Shown here piece by piece: positions 34,348 through 42,588 of a stretch of DNA of 64,000 nt. The stretch is taken from the NCBI GenBank assembly GCA_018662225.1, contig JABJGO010000009.1:16841-80840 (forward strand), in the 5' to 3' direction. Within the stretch, counting starts at the first letter, position 1; each line of letters starts with the position of its first letter. Made by a program: the position numbers and the translations under genes. Under the pieces are notes generated by a model that saw only the letters and a list, made by a program, of their open reading frames with translations, was not told the DNA's origin and made no database searches. The DNA is from Rhodospirillales bacterium. Lineage in GTDB: Bacteria > Pseudomonadota > Alphaproteobacteria > Rhodospirillales > Casp-alpha2.

Positions 34348-37300
34348 CTATCGCTCCACTTCCTGCACATCCAGAACCCCTTGCAGGGACCGCACCGCCA
34401 TCAAGACCTGCGGCGATACCATATAACGATCCTTCAAGGGGATAATGACGTCTTCCTCATTCCAGGCGCCTTCCTTGTCGCGAATTCTAGCCACGATCTC
34501 CACTTTGCCTTTCCCCTTTCCCCCGTAGGACAAAACTTCTTTCAAGGGTGACAAGGGGTGTTCGGAATCCACAATCACACGCATGGTCGCCGTGGTGTTC
34601 TTCGCCCGTTCGTCCAGCGGTTCCATAAGCTGAACCGTAAAACGCGGCATTTCGCCTTCGAACTGTACCGTCGCCTTCACGAACAACGATTGCCCGATCT
34701 CAAGAATGTCACGGGCCTGATTAAGCGTTTCAGAGAACACCGTGATTTCAAATACCCCGGTGGGGTCCGACATTTGCACGAACGCATACCGGTTGCCCTT
34801 AGCCGACACGCGTTCTTTTTTTCCGATGACTGTACCCGCAATAGTGACAGCACCATCTTCGCCAGCCGCCAGGATATCAGCCACCGGACGAACACGAAGG
34901 CGTTTCAGAACACTGTCATAAGCATCCAGCGGGTGGGCCGACAAATAAAACCCGATGGCATCAAACTCTTCACGCAACTTATCCATGGGCGACCAGTCAG
35001 CGATATTGGGTAACTCAATCGCAGGAACCTCGGCCCCTTCACCACCAAACAATCCCATCTGGTCATCGGTACGTTCGCTCATGGCCAAACTGGCATGACG
35101 CATGATCAGTTCAACATTGGTATTCAACTGGCGTCGGTTATAGCCAAAGCAATCGAGCCCCCCTGCCCTGATCAGGTTTTCGATTTGCCGTTTGTTGGTG
35201 TGACTGGTATTTAGTCGATTGATGAAATCGCTCAGGTCTTCGAATGGGCCATTTTCGTCACGTTCTGCCACCATTGACGACATCGCGGCTTCGCTCACAT
35301 TTTTAACCGCCCCAAGGGCGTATCGGATCGCACTGGTTCCATCGCTGTTTTTTTCAACGGCAAACATGGGCTTGGATTTGTTTACATCTGGCTGAAGCAA
35401 CTTGATCCCTAGGCGGTCCAGTTCCTGGCGAAAGATATTCAGTTTATCCGTGTTGCCCAAATCGAGGGTCATGGATGCGGCCATAAATTCAACCGGATAC
35501 TGGGCTTTCATATAAGCGGTTTGGTAGGCAACCAAAGCGTAAGCCGCCGCATGTGATTTGTTGAAACCATAGCCGGCGAACTTATCCACCAGATCAAAAA
35601 TTTCATCAGCCCGCTTTTCAGGCACACCCTTTTCACAAGCACCTTTCACAAAAATGGCCCGTTGTTGATCCATTTCCGCCTTGTCTTTTTTGCCCATGGC
35701 CCGACGTAGTATATCGGCACCGCCCAGAGTATAGCCCGCCAGCACCTGGGCGATCTGCATGACCTGTTCCTGGTAAATGATGATACCGCCGGTTTCAGTC
35801 AGGATGCCTTCCAGACTGGGGTAGAGATAATCGGGCTCCTCAACACCGTGTTTCCGGTTGATAAAGCTGGGGATGTTGTCCATGGGCCCCGGTCGGTACA
35901 GGGCCACCACAGCAATAATATCTTCAAACGTATCGGGCTTCAGGTTCCGCAACACATCGCGCATGCCCGCACTTTCCAACTGGAATACACCAGTGGTTTC
36001 CCCGCGCCCCATCATGGTAAAGCTATCTTCATCATCGAGTGGGATTTTGGATACATCTACGTCTGAGCCGTCGCCCCGTTCACGCACCAGCTTTTCCGCC
36101 GTGGAAAGTACGGTCAGGGTCTTGAGACCCAGAAAATCAAACTTCACCAAGCCCGCCGATTCGACGTACTTCATGTTATAGCCGGTTACCGGCATGTCGG
36201 AACGCGGGTCCCGGTAAAGCGGAATCAAGTTGTCCAACGGCCTGTCGCCAATCACCACGCCAGCCGCATGGGTCGACGCATGCCGGTTCAGGCCTTCCAG
36301 TTGCAGCGCAATTTTGATCAACCTGTCCACATCCGCATCTTCACGGATCAGACGGCGAAGCTCCTGCTCACTGGTTATGGCTTCGCTCAGCGTGACGGGG
36401 TTTGCCGGGTTATTGGGGACCATCTTACAGATACGGTCAACGTACCCATAAGGCATCTCCAGAACCCGCCCCACATCGCGAAGTACGGCGCGGGCCTGTA
36501 ATTTACCAAAGGTGATGATCTGGGCCACGTGGTCGCGACCATATTTTTCCTGCACGTAACGAATGACCTCGTCACGGCGGTCCTGACAGAAATCTATATC
36601 GAAATCCGGCATGGACACACGTTCAGGGTTTAGGAACCGCTCGAACAGCAATCCCCAACGCAATGGATCCAGATCCGTAATCGTGAGCGACCAGGCCACC
36701 ACTGATCCGGCGCCGGAACCACGCCCCGGCCCAACCGGAATGCCCTGTTCCTTGGACCAGTGGATGAAGTCCCAAACGATCAGGAAGTATCCGGGGAATC
36801 CCATATCCGAGATCACCTTAAGCTCAAAATCCAGGCGTTCTCTGTACGGCTTTGCGGTTTCTTCTTTTTCCGCCTCGCTCATGCCTTCTGTATACACATG
36901 GTCAGTAAGGCGCTGGTCCAGACCAGCAATAGAGTGAGCACGCAACTCATCCACTTCATTGCGGCCTTCACCACAATCAAAAGGCGGTAGCAGCGGATCA
37001 ATCTTGTTCACCTTGAAGGCGCAACGCTGGGCAATGACCAACGTGTTATCGATCGCTTCGGGCAGGTCATCAAACAGTCGACGCATTTCGCGAGCGGATT
37101 TGAAGTAATGTTCAGGAGTCAGTCGGCGACGGTCTGCTTCTGCCACGTGCCGCCCTTCGGCAATGCAAACCAGCGCATCATGCGCCTCATACATATCACG
37201 GTTGGGGAAAAAGACCTCGTTGGTTGCCACGAGTGGTAAATCCATGTCGTAGGCAAATGCCAGGAAGGCCTCTTCTGTTTCCTGTTCCGCCTCGGTACCG

Positions 37301-37866
37301 TGGCGTTGCAACTCAACATACAGGTGGCCTTTAAAGGTTTCGGTCAACCTCTCCATGAGAGCCGTCGCCTCAACCTTGCGGCCAAACCGCAATAACTCAC
37401 CCACCGGGCCTTCCGCCCCGCCGGTCAAAACGATCAGGCCATCGTTATATTGGGCTAGATGATCGAACGTCACATGCGGATCATGTGCATCATCCGTTTC
37501 CAGATAGGCGGCACTCAACAGCTTCAGTATATGGCCATACCCTGTCTCATTTTTGGCTAGGAACACCAGAGGTTGGGTAATGGAATCATCCTGGCCGAAT
37601 GCAGCCGCCACAGCGGTGTTAGCTTTGGATTTTTCGCCTTCAACCCGGACCGACAACTGAATACCGATGATGGGTTGTATGCCACTGCCTACAACAGCAC
37701 CGGAAAATTCCATGGCACCAAATAGATTGTTGCTGTCTGTTACGGCGACCGCGGGCATGTGGGCATCCCGGCATAGACTGCCAAGGTCCTTCAGACGCAC
37801 AGCCCCTTCCGACAGGGAATAGGCGGAATGCACTCGTAAATGGACGAAATCAGCATGCTTGGTCAT
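34348..37866 (-). CDS. dnaE: DNA polymerase III alpha subunit DnaE
   Basis: Replicative polymerase, 1172 residues from the ATG at 37866 (MTKHADFVHLRVHSAYSL). Domains in order: PHP (1 to about 280), polymerase core with PGRGSGAGSVVAW, catalytic Asp residues in MPDFDIDFCQDRRDE, DRPLDNLIPLYRDP, GYGFNKSHAAAYALVAYQ in the fingers region, then helix-hairpin-helix, an OB domain (VTIAGTVIGKKERVSAKGNRYAFVQMSD), and a tau-binding C-terminus. It belongs to the DnaE1 type, without a built-in exonuclease. A GTG start at 37881 is possible. It is the first gene of its strand after a 308-bp gap. Confidence 0.97.
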   Translation of the reverse strand: MTKHADFVHLRVHSAYSLSEGAVRLKDLGSLCRDAHMPAVAVTDSNNLFGAMEFSGAVVGSGIQPIIGIQLSVRVEGEKSKANTAVAAAFGQDDSITQPLVFLAKNETGYGHILKLLSAAYLETDDAHDPHVTFDHLAQYNDGLIVLTGGAEGPVGELLRFGRKVEATALMERLTETFKGHLYVELQRHGTEAEQETEEAFLAFAYDMDLPLVATNEVFFPNRDMYEAHDALVCIAEGRHVAEADRRRLTPEHYFKSAREMRRLFDDLPEAIDNTLVIAQRCAFKVNKIDPLLPPFDCGEGRNEVDELRAHSIAGLDQRLTDHVYTEGMSEAEKEETAKPYRERLDFELKVISDMGFPGYFLIVWDFIHWSKEQGIPVGPGRGSGAGSVVAWSLTITDLDPLRWGLLFERFLNPERVSMPDFDIDFCQDRRDEVIRYVQEKYGRDHVAQIITFGKLQARAVLRDVGRVLEMPYGYVDRICKMVPNNPANPVTLSEAITSEQELRRLIREDADVDRLIKIALQLEGLNRHASTHAAGVVIGDRPLDNLIPLYRDPRSDMPVTGYNMKYVESAGLVKFDFLGLKTLTVLSTAEKLVRERGDGSDVDVSKIPLDDEDSFTMMGRGETTGVFQLESAGMRDVLRNLKPDTFEDIIAVVALYRPGPMDNIPSFINRKHGVEEPDYLYPSLEGILTETGGIIIYQEQVMQIAQVLAGYTLGGADILRRAMGKKDKAEMDQQRAIFVKGACEKGVPEKRADEIFDLVDKFAGYGFNKSHAAAYALVAYQTAYMKAQYPVEFMAASMTLDLGNTDKLNIFRQELDRLGIKLLQPDVNKSKPMFAVEKNSDGTSAIRYALGAVKNVSEAAMSSMVAERDENGPFEDLSDFINRLNTSHTNKRQIENLIRAGGLDCFGYNRRQLNTNVELIMRHASLAMSERTDDQMGLFGGEGAEVPAIELPNIADWSPMDKLREEFDAIGFYLSAHPLDAYDSVLKRLRVRPVADILAAGEDGAVTIAGTVIGKKERVSAKGNRYAFVQMSDPTGVFEITVFSETLNQARDILEIGQSLFVKATVQFEGEMPRFTVQLMEPLDERAKNTTATMRVIVDSEHPLSPLKEVLSYGGKGKGKVEIVARIRDKEGAWNEEDVIIPLKDRYMVSPQVLMAVRSLQGVLDVQEVER

Positions 37867-38174
37867 GCATAAGGATTCCACACTACGGTGCCGGAGTCTT
37901 GCGGGATTCTGCCCTCGGCTTGTGAATTCTGGGGATAAGGTTTGGATTCAACACATTGTCGGGCCCTGTTGAATGCCCAAAACCCAACACGTATTCTGAA
38001 ACAACGCCCCAACGGTTCGAATAATGGCGAATCCCTTAGGGCCGTGACGCCAGCTATGAGTTGATTGCATACCTGTGGTGCAAACATGGCATTGGTGCAT
38101 TTCTGACAATTACCTTACATATCACTTCATGAACAAACATCTGTTCACCTCATTTACCGAAAAGGACTAAAATC
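37867..38174. other. 308-bp divergent promoter region (dnaE / DUF1127-like gene)
   Basis: No gene is visible. For the rightward small gene, TTGGTG, an 18-bp spacer and TACATA (about 38090-38121) is a possible promoter, and AAAAGGAC just before the ATG is its ribosome site. No -10/-35 pair for dnaE stands out. I see no hairpin of note. Confidence 0.4.
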
Positions 38175-38336
38175 ATGGCACTCGTAAAATTCATCAAAAA
38201 TATTGTTTCTCCTTCTGCCAACGAAGAATTGGCAAAACTCGATGCACACCTACTGGCAGATATTGGTTTCAGCACCGCTTATGCGCGCACCAATTGTGTT
38301 CGCATGCCTGCTGATCTGGGTATTCGCCTGGTTTAA
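38175..38336 (+). CDS. DUF1127-like small protein (copy 1)
   Basis: 53 residues, too short for most gene finders: MALVKFIKNIVSPSANEELA, then KLDAHLLADIGFSTAYART and a short hydrophobic tail. The centre matches the DUF1127 pattern (L-x-x-L-D-x-H-L-L-A-D-I-G). Such proteins in alphaproteobacteria are very small, highly expressed and linked to RNA turnover and metabolic adaptation in a few species. A closely related copy lies at 39381. AAAGGAC precedes the ATG, and a strong terminator follows, so it is a single-gene transcript. Confidence 0.85.
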   Translation: MALVKFIKNIVSPSANEELAKLDAHLLADIGFSTAYARTNCVRMPADLGIRLV

Positions 38337-38360
38337 TTCAGTACCCTCAAGAAATTTATC

Positions 38361-38399
38361 AACGGCCCGGTGTATTTGATCCGGGCCGTTTTTGTTTTT
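38361..38399 (+). terminator. Rho-independent terminator of DUF1127-like copy 1
   Basis: AACGGCCCGG (38361-38370) pairs perfectly with CCGGGCCGTT (38381-38390) across a 10-nt loop and is followed by TTTGTTTTT. It begins 24 nt past the stop. Confidence 0.9.
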
Positions 38400-38405
38400 G
38401 GTGCT

Positions 38406-39206
38406 CTAATCGCCAACCATTAACTGGCGATTAGTACGGATCATGGCTTGAATTTCTCGCACGTACGCATCACCACGCTCGGAATACGATTCAAGACCAA
38501 CAGCCAGTTCTATCCCTGTGGCTGTCCGGCCTTGCTGGCGTGCTTGCCACCTGATTTTACGTAACCGGTTATAGGCCCGGGTGCTATTGATATTCATGAG
38601 GTAGGCTCGGACGGAATCGTTAACTGAACGGTAAGCGGCGACCTCGTGGTTTTTATCCTCATCGCGCCTGTCGGGAACCAGGCCGCAGCCTGCCTGGAAG
38701 CACCACTGCCCGAACATATTGTTGCCCATTTGTGAAAATCGTGACTGCCCCCAGCTTGATTCATTAGCACTCTGGCCCAGAACGAGCGTAAGCGGAACAG
38801 CGTCAACGCGTTTCAAGAGTTGCGTCCACTCTTTCCCTGTCCAATCCACACCGTAGTCAGAGGCCACGTTGGTTAGCCAATTGGCGTTCTTGCCATTTTT
38901 TTTCATGACCAGTATTCGTGACCTTAACGCCAGAACGAGATCGTTTTCAGCTTCAATCACAGGGCGCATAAAGTCGAAAAATGCCTTTTTTCTGGCTTTG
39001 ATAGCCATGCGGTCATCCAGCACCAAATCATCCGCATCGTGGAACCCGATGCCATTCGTGGCGGTGTATTCGTAACCCAGGTAGCCCATGCTGCCCGCCG
39101 TGATCACGAGCGCTAGTCCAACACCAACCACCAACCGGTCCGCACACCGCATGGCGCAGCAAATATAATGTCGGCATTTAAAAATTAGATCTGCGGACGT
39201 CACCAA
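38406..39206 (-). CDS. Bax-like glucosaminidase (peptidoglycan hydrolase)
   Basis: 266 residues. GTG start at 39206, with AGGGAG 8 nt upstream. A membrane anchor or uncleaved signal lies at about residues 25-45 (LVVGVGLALVITAGSMGYLG), then about 80 residues of linker. The Bax/FlgJ-type glucosaminidase domain follows: PLTLVLGQSANESSWGQSRF with the catalytic Glu, GNNMFGQWCFQAGCGLVPD with two cysteines, and YRSVNDSVRAYLMNINS. It would cut beta-1,4-glucosaminyl bonds in murein in the periplasm. It sits between two DUF1127-like genes on the opposite strand. Confidence 0.88.
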   Translation of the reverse strand: MVTSADLIFKCRHYICCAMRCADRLVVGVGLALVITAGSMGYLGYEYTATNGIGFHDADDLVLDDRMAIKARKKAFFDFMRPVIEAENDLVLALRSRILVMKKNGKNANWLTNVASDYGVDWTGKEWTQLLKRVDAVPLTLVLGQSANESSWGQSRFSQMGNNMFGQWCFQAGCGLVPDRRDEDKNHEVAAYRSVNDSVRAYLMNINSTRAYNRLRKIRWQARQQGRTATGIELAVGLESYSERGDAYVREIQAMIRTNRQLMVGD

Positions 39207-39380
39207 GGTTGCTCCCTTAATTCTTTAGCAAGCAGCTATGCCGCCATCACATATCTGAAATGTAATAATGGCATTAGTGAAAATACACAAACCGTCGTAC
39301 ATGTTGGTTAACAGCGTTGCTTGTTCAAAGACTCATGCAGCCTATTCACACTCAACATATTTGCCAAAAGGATTAATGCC

Positions 39381-39542
39381 ATGAAATTGATAACAGCACT
39401 CAAAAACTTCGTTGCCCCATCTGCTGCCGCCGACCTGGCAAAATTTGATGCCCACCTGCTGGCAGATATGGGATTTAACACAACCAATGCCCGGACCGCC
39501 GTTATTCGCACCCCTCTTGAGGCCGGTGTTCGTCTGGCCTGA
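39381..39542 (+). CDS. DUF1127-like small protein (copy 2)
   Basis: 53 residues: MKLITALKNFVAPSAAADLA, then KFDAHLLADMGFNTTNART and a tail ending GVRLA. It aligns with copy 1 without a gap over the whole length, with the core DAHLLAD identical, so the two arose by duplication. Ribosome site AAAAGGATT. A possible promoter is TTGTTC, 16 bp, TATTCA (about 39323-39350). Its own terminator follows. The frame extends 60 nt upstream, but the ribosome site selects this ATG. Confidence 0.85.
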   Translation: MKLITALKNFVAPSAAADLAKFDAHLLADMGFNTTNARTAVIRTPLEAGVRLA

Positions 39543-39590
39543 TGCCGGCATTGCCTAAGACGCCTAAGATGATGGTTATGTAAGACAATG

Positions 39591-39622
39591 ACGGTCCGCC
39601 TATTCGGTGGGCCGTTTTGTTT
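39591..39622 (+). terminator. Terminator of DUF1127-like copy 2
   Basis: ACGGTCCGCC (39591-39600) and GGTGGGCCGT (39606-39615) form a 10-bp stem with two G-U pairs and a 5-nt loop, followed by TTTGTTT. 48 nt past the stop. The stem resembles that after copy 1, fitting duplication of gene and terminator together. Confidence 0.7.
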
Positions 39623-39826
39623 AATAGATATACGAACCCAAAAGCGAGATTTCCGATGCCTGATGAAGAACACCCATTGAACGGTCCACACCCGACTGAT
39701 TGAGTACGACGGTCTGCTGTTTTAACACTATTCCATGTGCATCCATTGTAATTGCTTGCTTTTTCGGTGATTAAGCATTCGAATTCGAAATGGAAGCTAA
39801 AACAGAGTGTGTTGAGGACGGTGGCC

Positions 39827-40729
39827 GTGAATAAGCCTGTGGCGCAAGAAACTATATTGATTGTTGATGATGAAAAAACAATCCGTACGGTATTATCCTG
39901 TTTTCTCAACGATATCGCCAATGTGCATACGGCTTCTGATGGCAAAATGGCCGTAGCGGCTGCCGTTGAACTCATGCCGAATTTAATTCTTCTCGATATT
40001 TCCATGCCGGACATGGATGGGTATGAAGTCTGTAGGCGACTAAAGGAAATTCCGCAAACATCCCAGATTCCGATTATCTTCATAACCGGAAATGATAGTT
40101 CGGATGATGAAGAGCGTGGACTTGCAATGGGCGCAGTGGACTTCATCAAAAAGCCATGTTCGCCCTCAGTTGTCCGTTTCCGGGTCACAAACGTTTTACG
40201 GCTGCATCAAATACAACGTGAACTGGAGCATCTTGCTGCAACCGATCCCTTGACCGGAACCAATAACCGTCGCCAGTTCATGATGGTAGGGCAGACCGAA
40301 TTTCTCCGAAGTCGGCGGTATAAAAACCCACTCAGCATTCTGATGATGGATATCGATGATTTTAAATCTATCAACGACAATTATGGTCATGGCACCGGTG
40401 ATGAAGCCTTGAAGATGGCGGTGAATACGTTCACCTCGGCACTGCGCGCAGAAGACACGCTGGGCAGACTTGGCGGTGAGGAATTTGCGGCCCTCCTGCC
40501 AGAATCAGGTATCGAGAGCGCCTGCGTGCTAGCCGAACGGCTACGTGCTGCCATTGGTGCCGCAGTGCTGGATACGTCAGAAGGCAGTGTGAGTTTTACC
40601 GTGAGCATCGGTGTTAGTGAATTGAAAGATGACGACGACGATATTCTTTCCGTGCTGGGCCGGGCTGACAAATTGTTATACGCCGCCAAGGAAAACGGTC
40701 GTGATCGAGTCGAATACACTGGACGATAA
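39827..40729 (+). CDS. Response-regulator diguanylate cyclase (REC-GGDEF)
   Basis: Makes cyclic-di-GMP when its receiver is phosphorylated. The GTG at 39827 is chosen because GAGGA lies 8 nt upstream; 300 residues. Receiver 5-125: acidic pair D14-D15, phospho-acceptor D57 in LILLDISMPDMDGYE, Lys in FIKKPCSP. GGDEF domain 135-300: ATDPLTGTNNRRQF, MMDIDDFKSINDNYGHGTGD, and the active site GGEEF (215-219). A canonical product-inhibition RxxD (R206-D209) lies five residues before it, so it is both active and feedback-inhibited by prediction. No partner kinase gene is adjacent. Confidence 0.93.
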   Translation: MNKPVAQETILIVDDEKTIRTVLSCFLNDIANVHTASDGKMAVAAAVELMPNLILLDISMPDMDGYEVCRRLKEIPQTSQIPIIFITGNDSSDDEERGLAMGAVDFIKKPCSPSVVRFRVTNVLRLHQIQRELEHLAATDPLTGTNNRRQFMMVGQTEFLRSRRYKNPLSILMMDIDDFKSINDNYGHGTGDEALKMAVNTFTSALRAEDTLGRLGGEEFAALLPESGIESACVLAERLRAAIGAAVLDTSEGSVSFTVSIGVSELKDDDDDILSVLGRADKLLYAAKENGRDRVEYTGR

Positions 40730-40770
40730 GTGACCTGTTAAAGACCATTGTCACGGCGACAATACTTTCG

Positions 40771-40798
40771 TTGACATGCAAGGGGAACGGGCTAAGTC
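40771..40798 (+). promoter_or_regulatory. Candidate promoter of azlCD
   Basis: TTGACA (perfect -35), 16-bp spacer, TAAGTC. It lies 33 bp before the azlC GTG. A 6-bp inverted repeat ATTGTC/GACAAT is just upstream (40747-40763). Confidence 0.45.
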
Positions 40799-40830
40799 AT
40801 TCATCACATTAATTTTATCGGGATTTTTTT

Positions 40831-41574
40831 GTGAAGACTCATCGCCCCCACTCCGATTCATTAAAACAACAAGAGGCTCACGCCGGCTTTTTCTCTGGAT
40901 GCCTCGATATTTTACCAATGGCCGTAGGTGCAGCCCCGTTTGGCGTTATCATCGGTGCCATGGCGATTCAAGCCGGTCTTGAACCGTGGGAAATCGTCTT
41001 TATGGGGGCTGTTGTGTTTGCCGGTGCGGCCCAGTTCATTGCCCTTGATATGTGGACCAGTGCCCTGCTACCGGGATCTGTGGCTTTGGCCATTATCGGC
41101 ACCACGCTCATGGTCAATCTGCGTCATATCCTCATGGGGGCCGCCGCCGCTCCACACATTCGTGGCATTACGCCCTGGGTCCGGTATCCATATCTTTACG
41201 TGATGGCTGATGAGACTTGGGCCATGACCATCAGGCGAGCGCGCGTGAACAACGATCTCGGGCCCGCATACCTAGCCGGTTTAGCCTTGCCGTTTTATTT
41301 GAACTGGTTGGTCTGGAGTTACGTTGGCACCCAGATCGGGGATGTGATCAACGATCCGGCGGTATACGGGTTTGATTTCGTATTCACCGCTGTTTTCGTA
41401 ACCCTCATATTCGGTTTCTGGAAAGCGGACAGGCATTTGCTACCCATCATTGTCAGCGCCATGATCGCATTGCTTGCCCGCGAAGTATTACCCGGGACCT
41501 GGTATATCTTTGCCGGCAGCGTCGCTGGTGTTCTGACGGCTATCATAACATACCGAGAACCGAGCCATGAATGA
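40831..41574 (+). CDS. azlC: Branched-chain amino acid exporter subunit AzlC
   Basis: Large subunit of the AzlCD (LIV-E) exporter. 247 residues, GTG start. About seven hydrophobic helices, with the family sequence ILPMAVGAAPFGVIIGAMA, FAGAAQFIALDM, VNLRHILMGAAAAPHIRG and YLYVMADETWAM. Inner membrane. It overlaps azlD by 8 bp. Confidence 0.93.
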   Translation: MKTHRPHSDSLKQQEAHAGFFSGCLDILPMAVGAAPFGVIIGAMAIQAGLEPWEIVFMGAVVFAGAAQFIALDMWTSALLPGSVALAIIGTTLMVNLRHILMGAAAAPHIRGITPWVRYPYLYVMADETWAMTIRRARVNNDLGPAYLAGLALPFYLNWLVWSYVGTQIGDVINDPAVYGFDFVFTAVFVTLIFGFWKADRHLLPIIVSAMIALLAREVLPGTWYIFAGSVAGVLTAIITYREPSHE

Positions 41575-41899
41575 CATGAGTCTGTTTCAGGAACTATACA
41601 GTGATGCGGGCGTTGCCCCGTGGTTAGTCATGGTTGGCATGGCGGTGGTTACGTCGGCCACAAGGTTTTCGGGGTACTGGGCCTTGGGTAGGCGGCGATT
41701 GAGCGCCCGTACTGAATCAGTTCTGGCTGCCGTGCCTGCATCCGTGTTGACGGCGATTGTCGCCCCCATGGTATTGGCGACCGGGTTTTCGGAAAGTCTG
41801 GCAGCATTGATCACAATCGCATTGGCATGGCGATTTCCAACATTGGTCGCTATTGCGGGTGGTGTGGCAAGTGTGGTGGTGCTCAGAAACCTGATCTAG
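41567..41899 (+). CDS. azlD: Branched-chain amino acid exporter subunit AzlD
   Basis: Small membrane partner of AzlC, 110 residues with about four helices. MVGMAVVTSATRFSGYWALGR, VPASVLTAIVAP and AITIALAWRF-type spacing are typical of the AzlD domain. Its stop interlocks by 4 bp (CTAG) with the convergent lolD stop. Confidence 0.9.
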   Translation: MNDMSLFQELYSDAGVAPWLVMVGMAVVTSATRFSGYWALGRRRLSARTESVLAAVPASVLTAIVAPMVLATGFSESLAALITIALAWRFPTLVAIAGGVASVVVLRNLI

Positions 41900-42588
41900 A
41901 CATCGACAAGAGTCCCATGTTCCAGCCGCACAATGCGGTCCATGGATCGAGCCAGTTCCGGATTGTGGGTCGCAATAACGCAGGCCAGTCCGGCACTTTT
42001 CGCAATCTTCACCAAAAGCGCAAAAACCTCACCCGACGTATCAGGATCCAGGTTACCCGTGGGTTCATCGGCCAGCAGAACACGCGGGGCATTGGCCAAC
42101 GCACGCGCCATGGCCACCCGTTGTTGTTCACCACCCGACAAACGGGCCGGCCGATGTTTGGCCCGTTCGGAAAGCCCCATTAGCTTCAACAGCTTAGCGG
42201 CGCGGGTGCGGGCTTCTGATTTTTTCAGGCCGGTGATCATTTGCGGTACAATGATGTTTTCAAGCGCCGAGAATTCCGGCAATAAATGATGGTGCTGATA
42301 GACAAAACCCAGATACTCACGGCGGATACGAGTGCGCTCATCATCGTTCATGGTGGCACATTCTTCGCCGCACACAACAACACGGCCAGCATCCGGTTGT
42401 TCAAGCAGGCCAGCAATATGTAACAGGGTGGATTTGCCCGATCCTGACGGCCCCACAAGGGCCACCATTTCCCCGGCTCGTACAGACAGGTCGACCGATC
42501 GCAACACTTCCAGTTTGGTCCGCCCCTGACGGAAGGTGCGCTTTACCCCTTGCAGGGAAAATACAATATCGTTTTGTACCTCACTCAT
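41896..42588 (-). CDS. lolD: Lipoprotein-releasing ABC ATPase LolD
   Basis: Powers extraction of outer-membrane lipoproteins from the inner membrane. Start ATG at 42588, overlapping the lolC stop by 8 bp, 230 residues; the longer open frame upstream only reads over lolC. Walker A GPSGSGKST, signature RLSGGEQQRVAMARAL, Walker B VLLADEPTGNLD, H-loop ATHNPE. The Lol/MacB subfamily mark FVYQHHHLLPEFSALEN is present. Confidence 0.95.
   Translation of the reverse strand: MSEVQNDIVFSLQGVKRTFRQGRTKLEVLRSVDLSVRAGEMVALVGPSGSGKSTLLHIAGLLEQPDAGRVVVCGEECATMNDDERTRIRREYLGFVYQHHHLLPEFSALENIIVPQMITGLKKSEARTRAAKLLKLMGLSERAKHRPARLSGGEQQRVAMARALANAPRVLLADEPTGNLDPDTSGEVFALLVKIAKSAGLACVIATHNPELARSMDRIVRLEHGTLVDV

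Noticed and set aside
39502..40188. 228-codon leftward open frame
   Set aside because: Antisense to the REC-GGDEF gene and to DUF1127-like copy 2; no recognisable domain.
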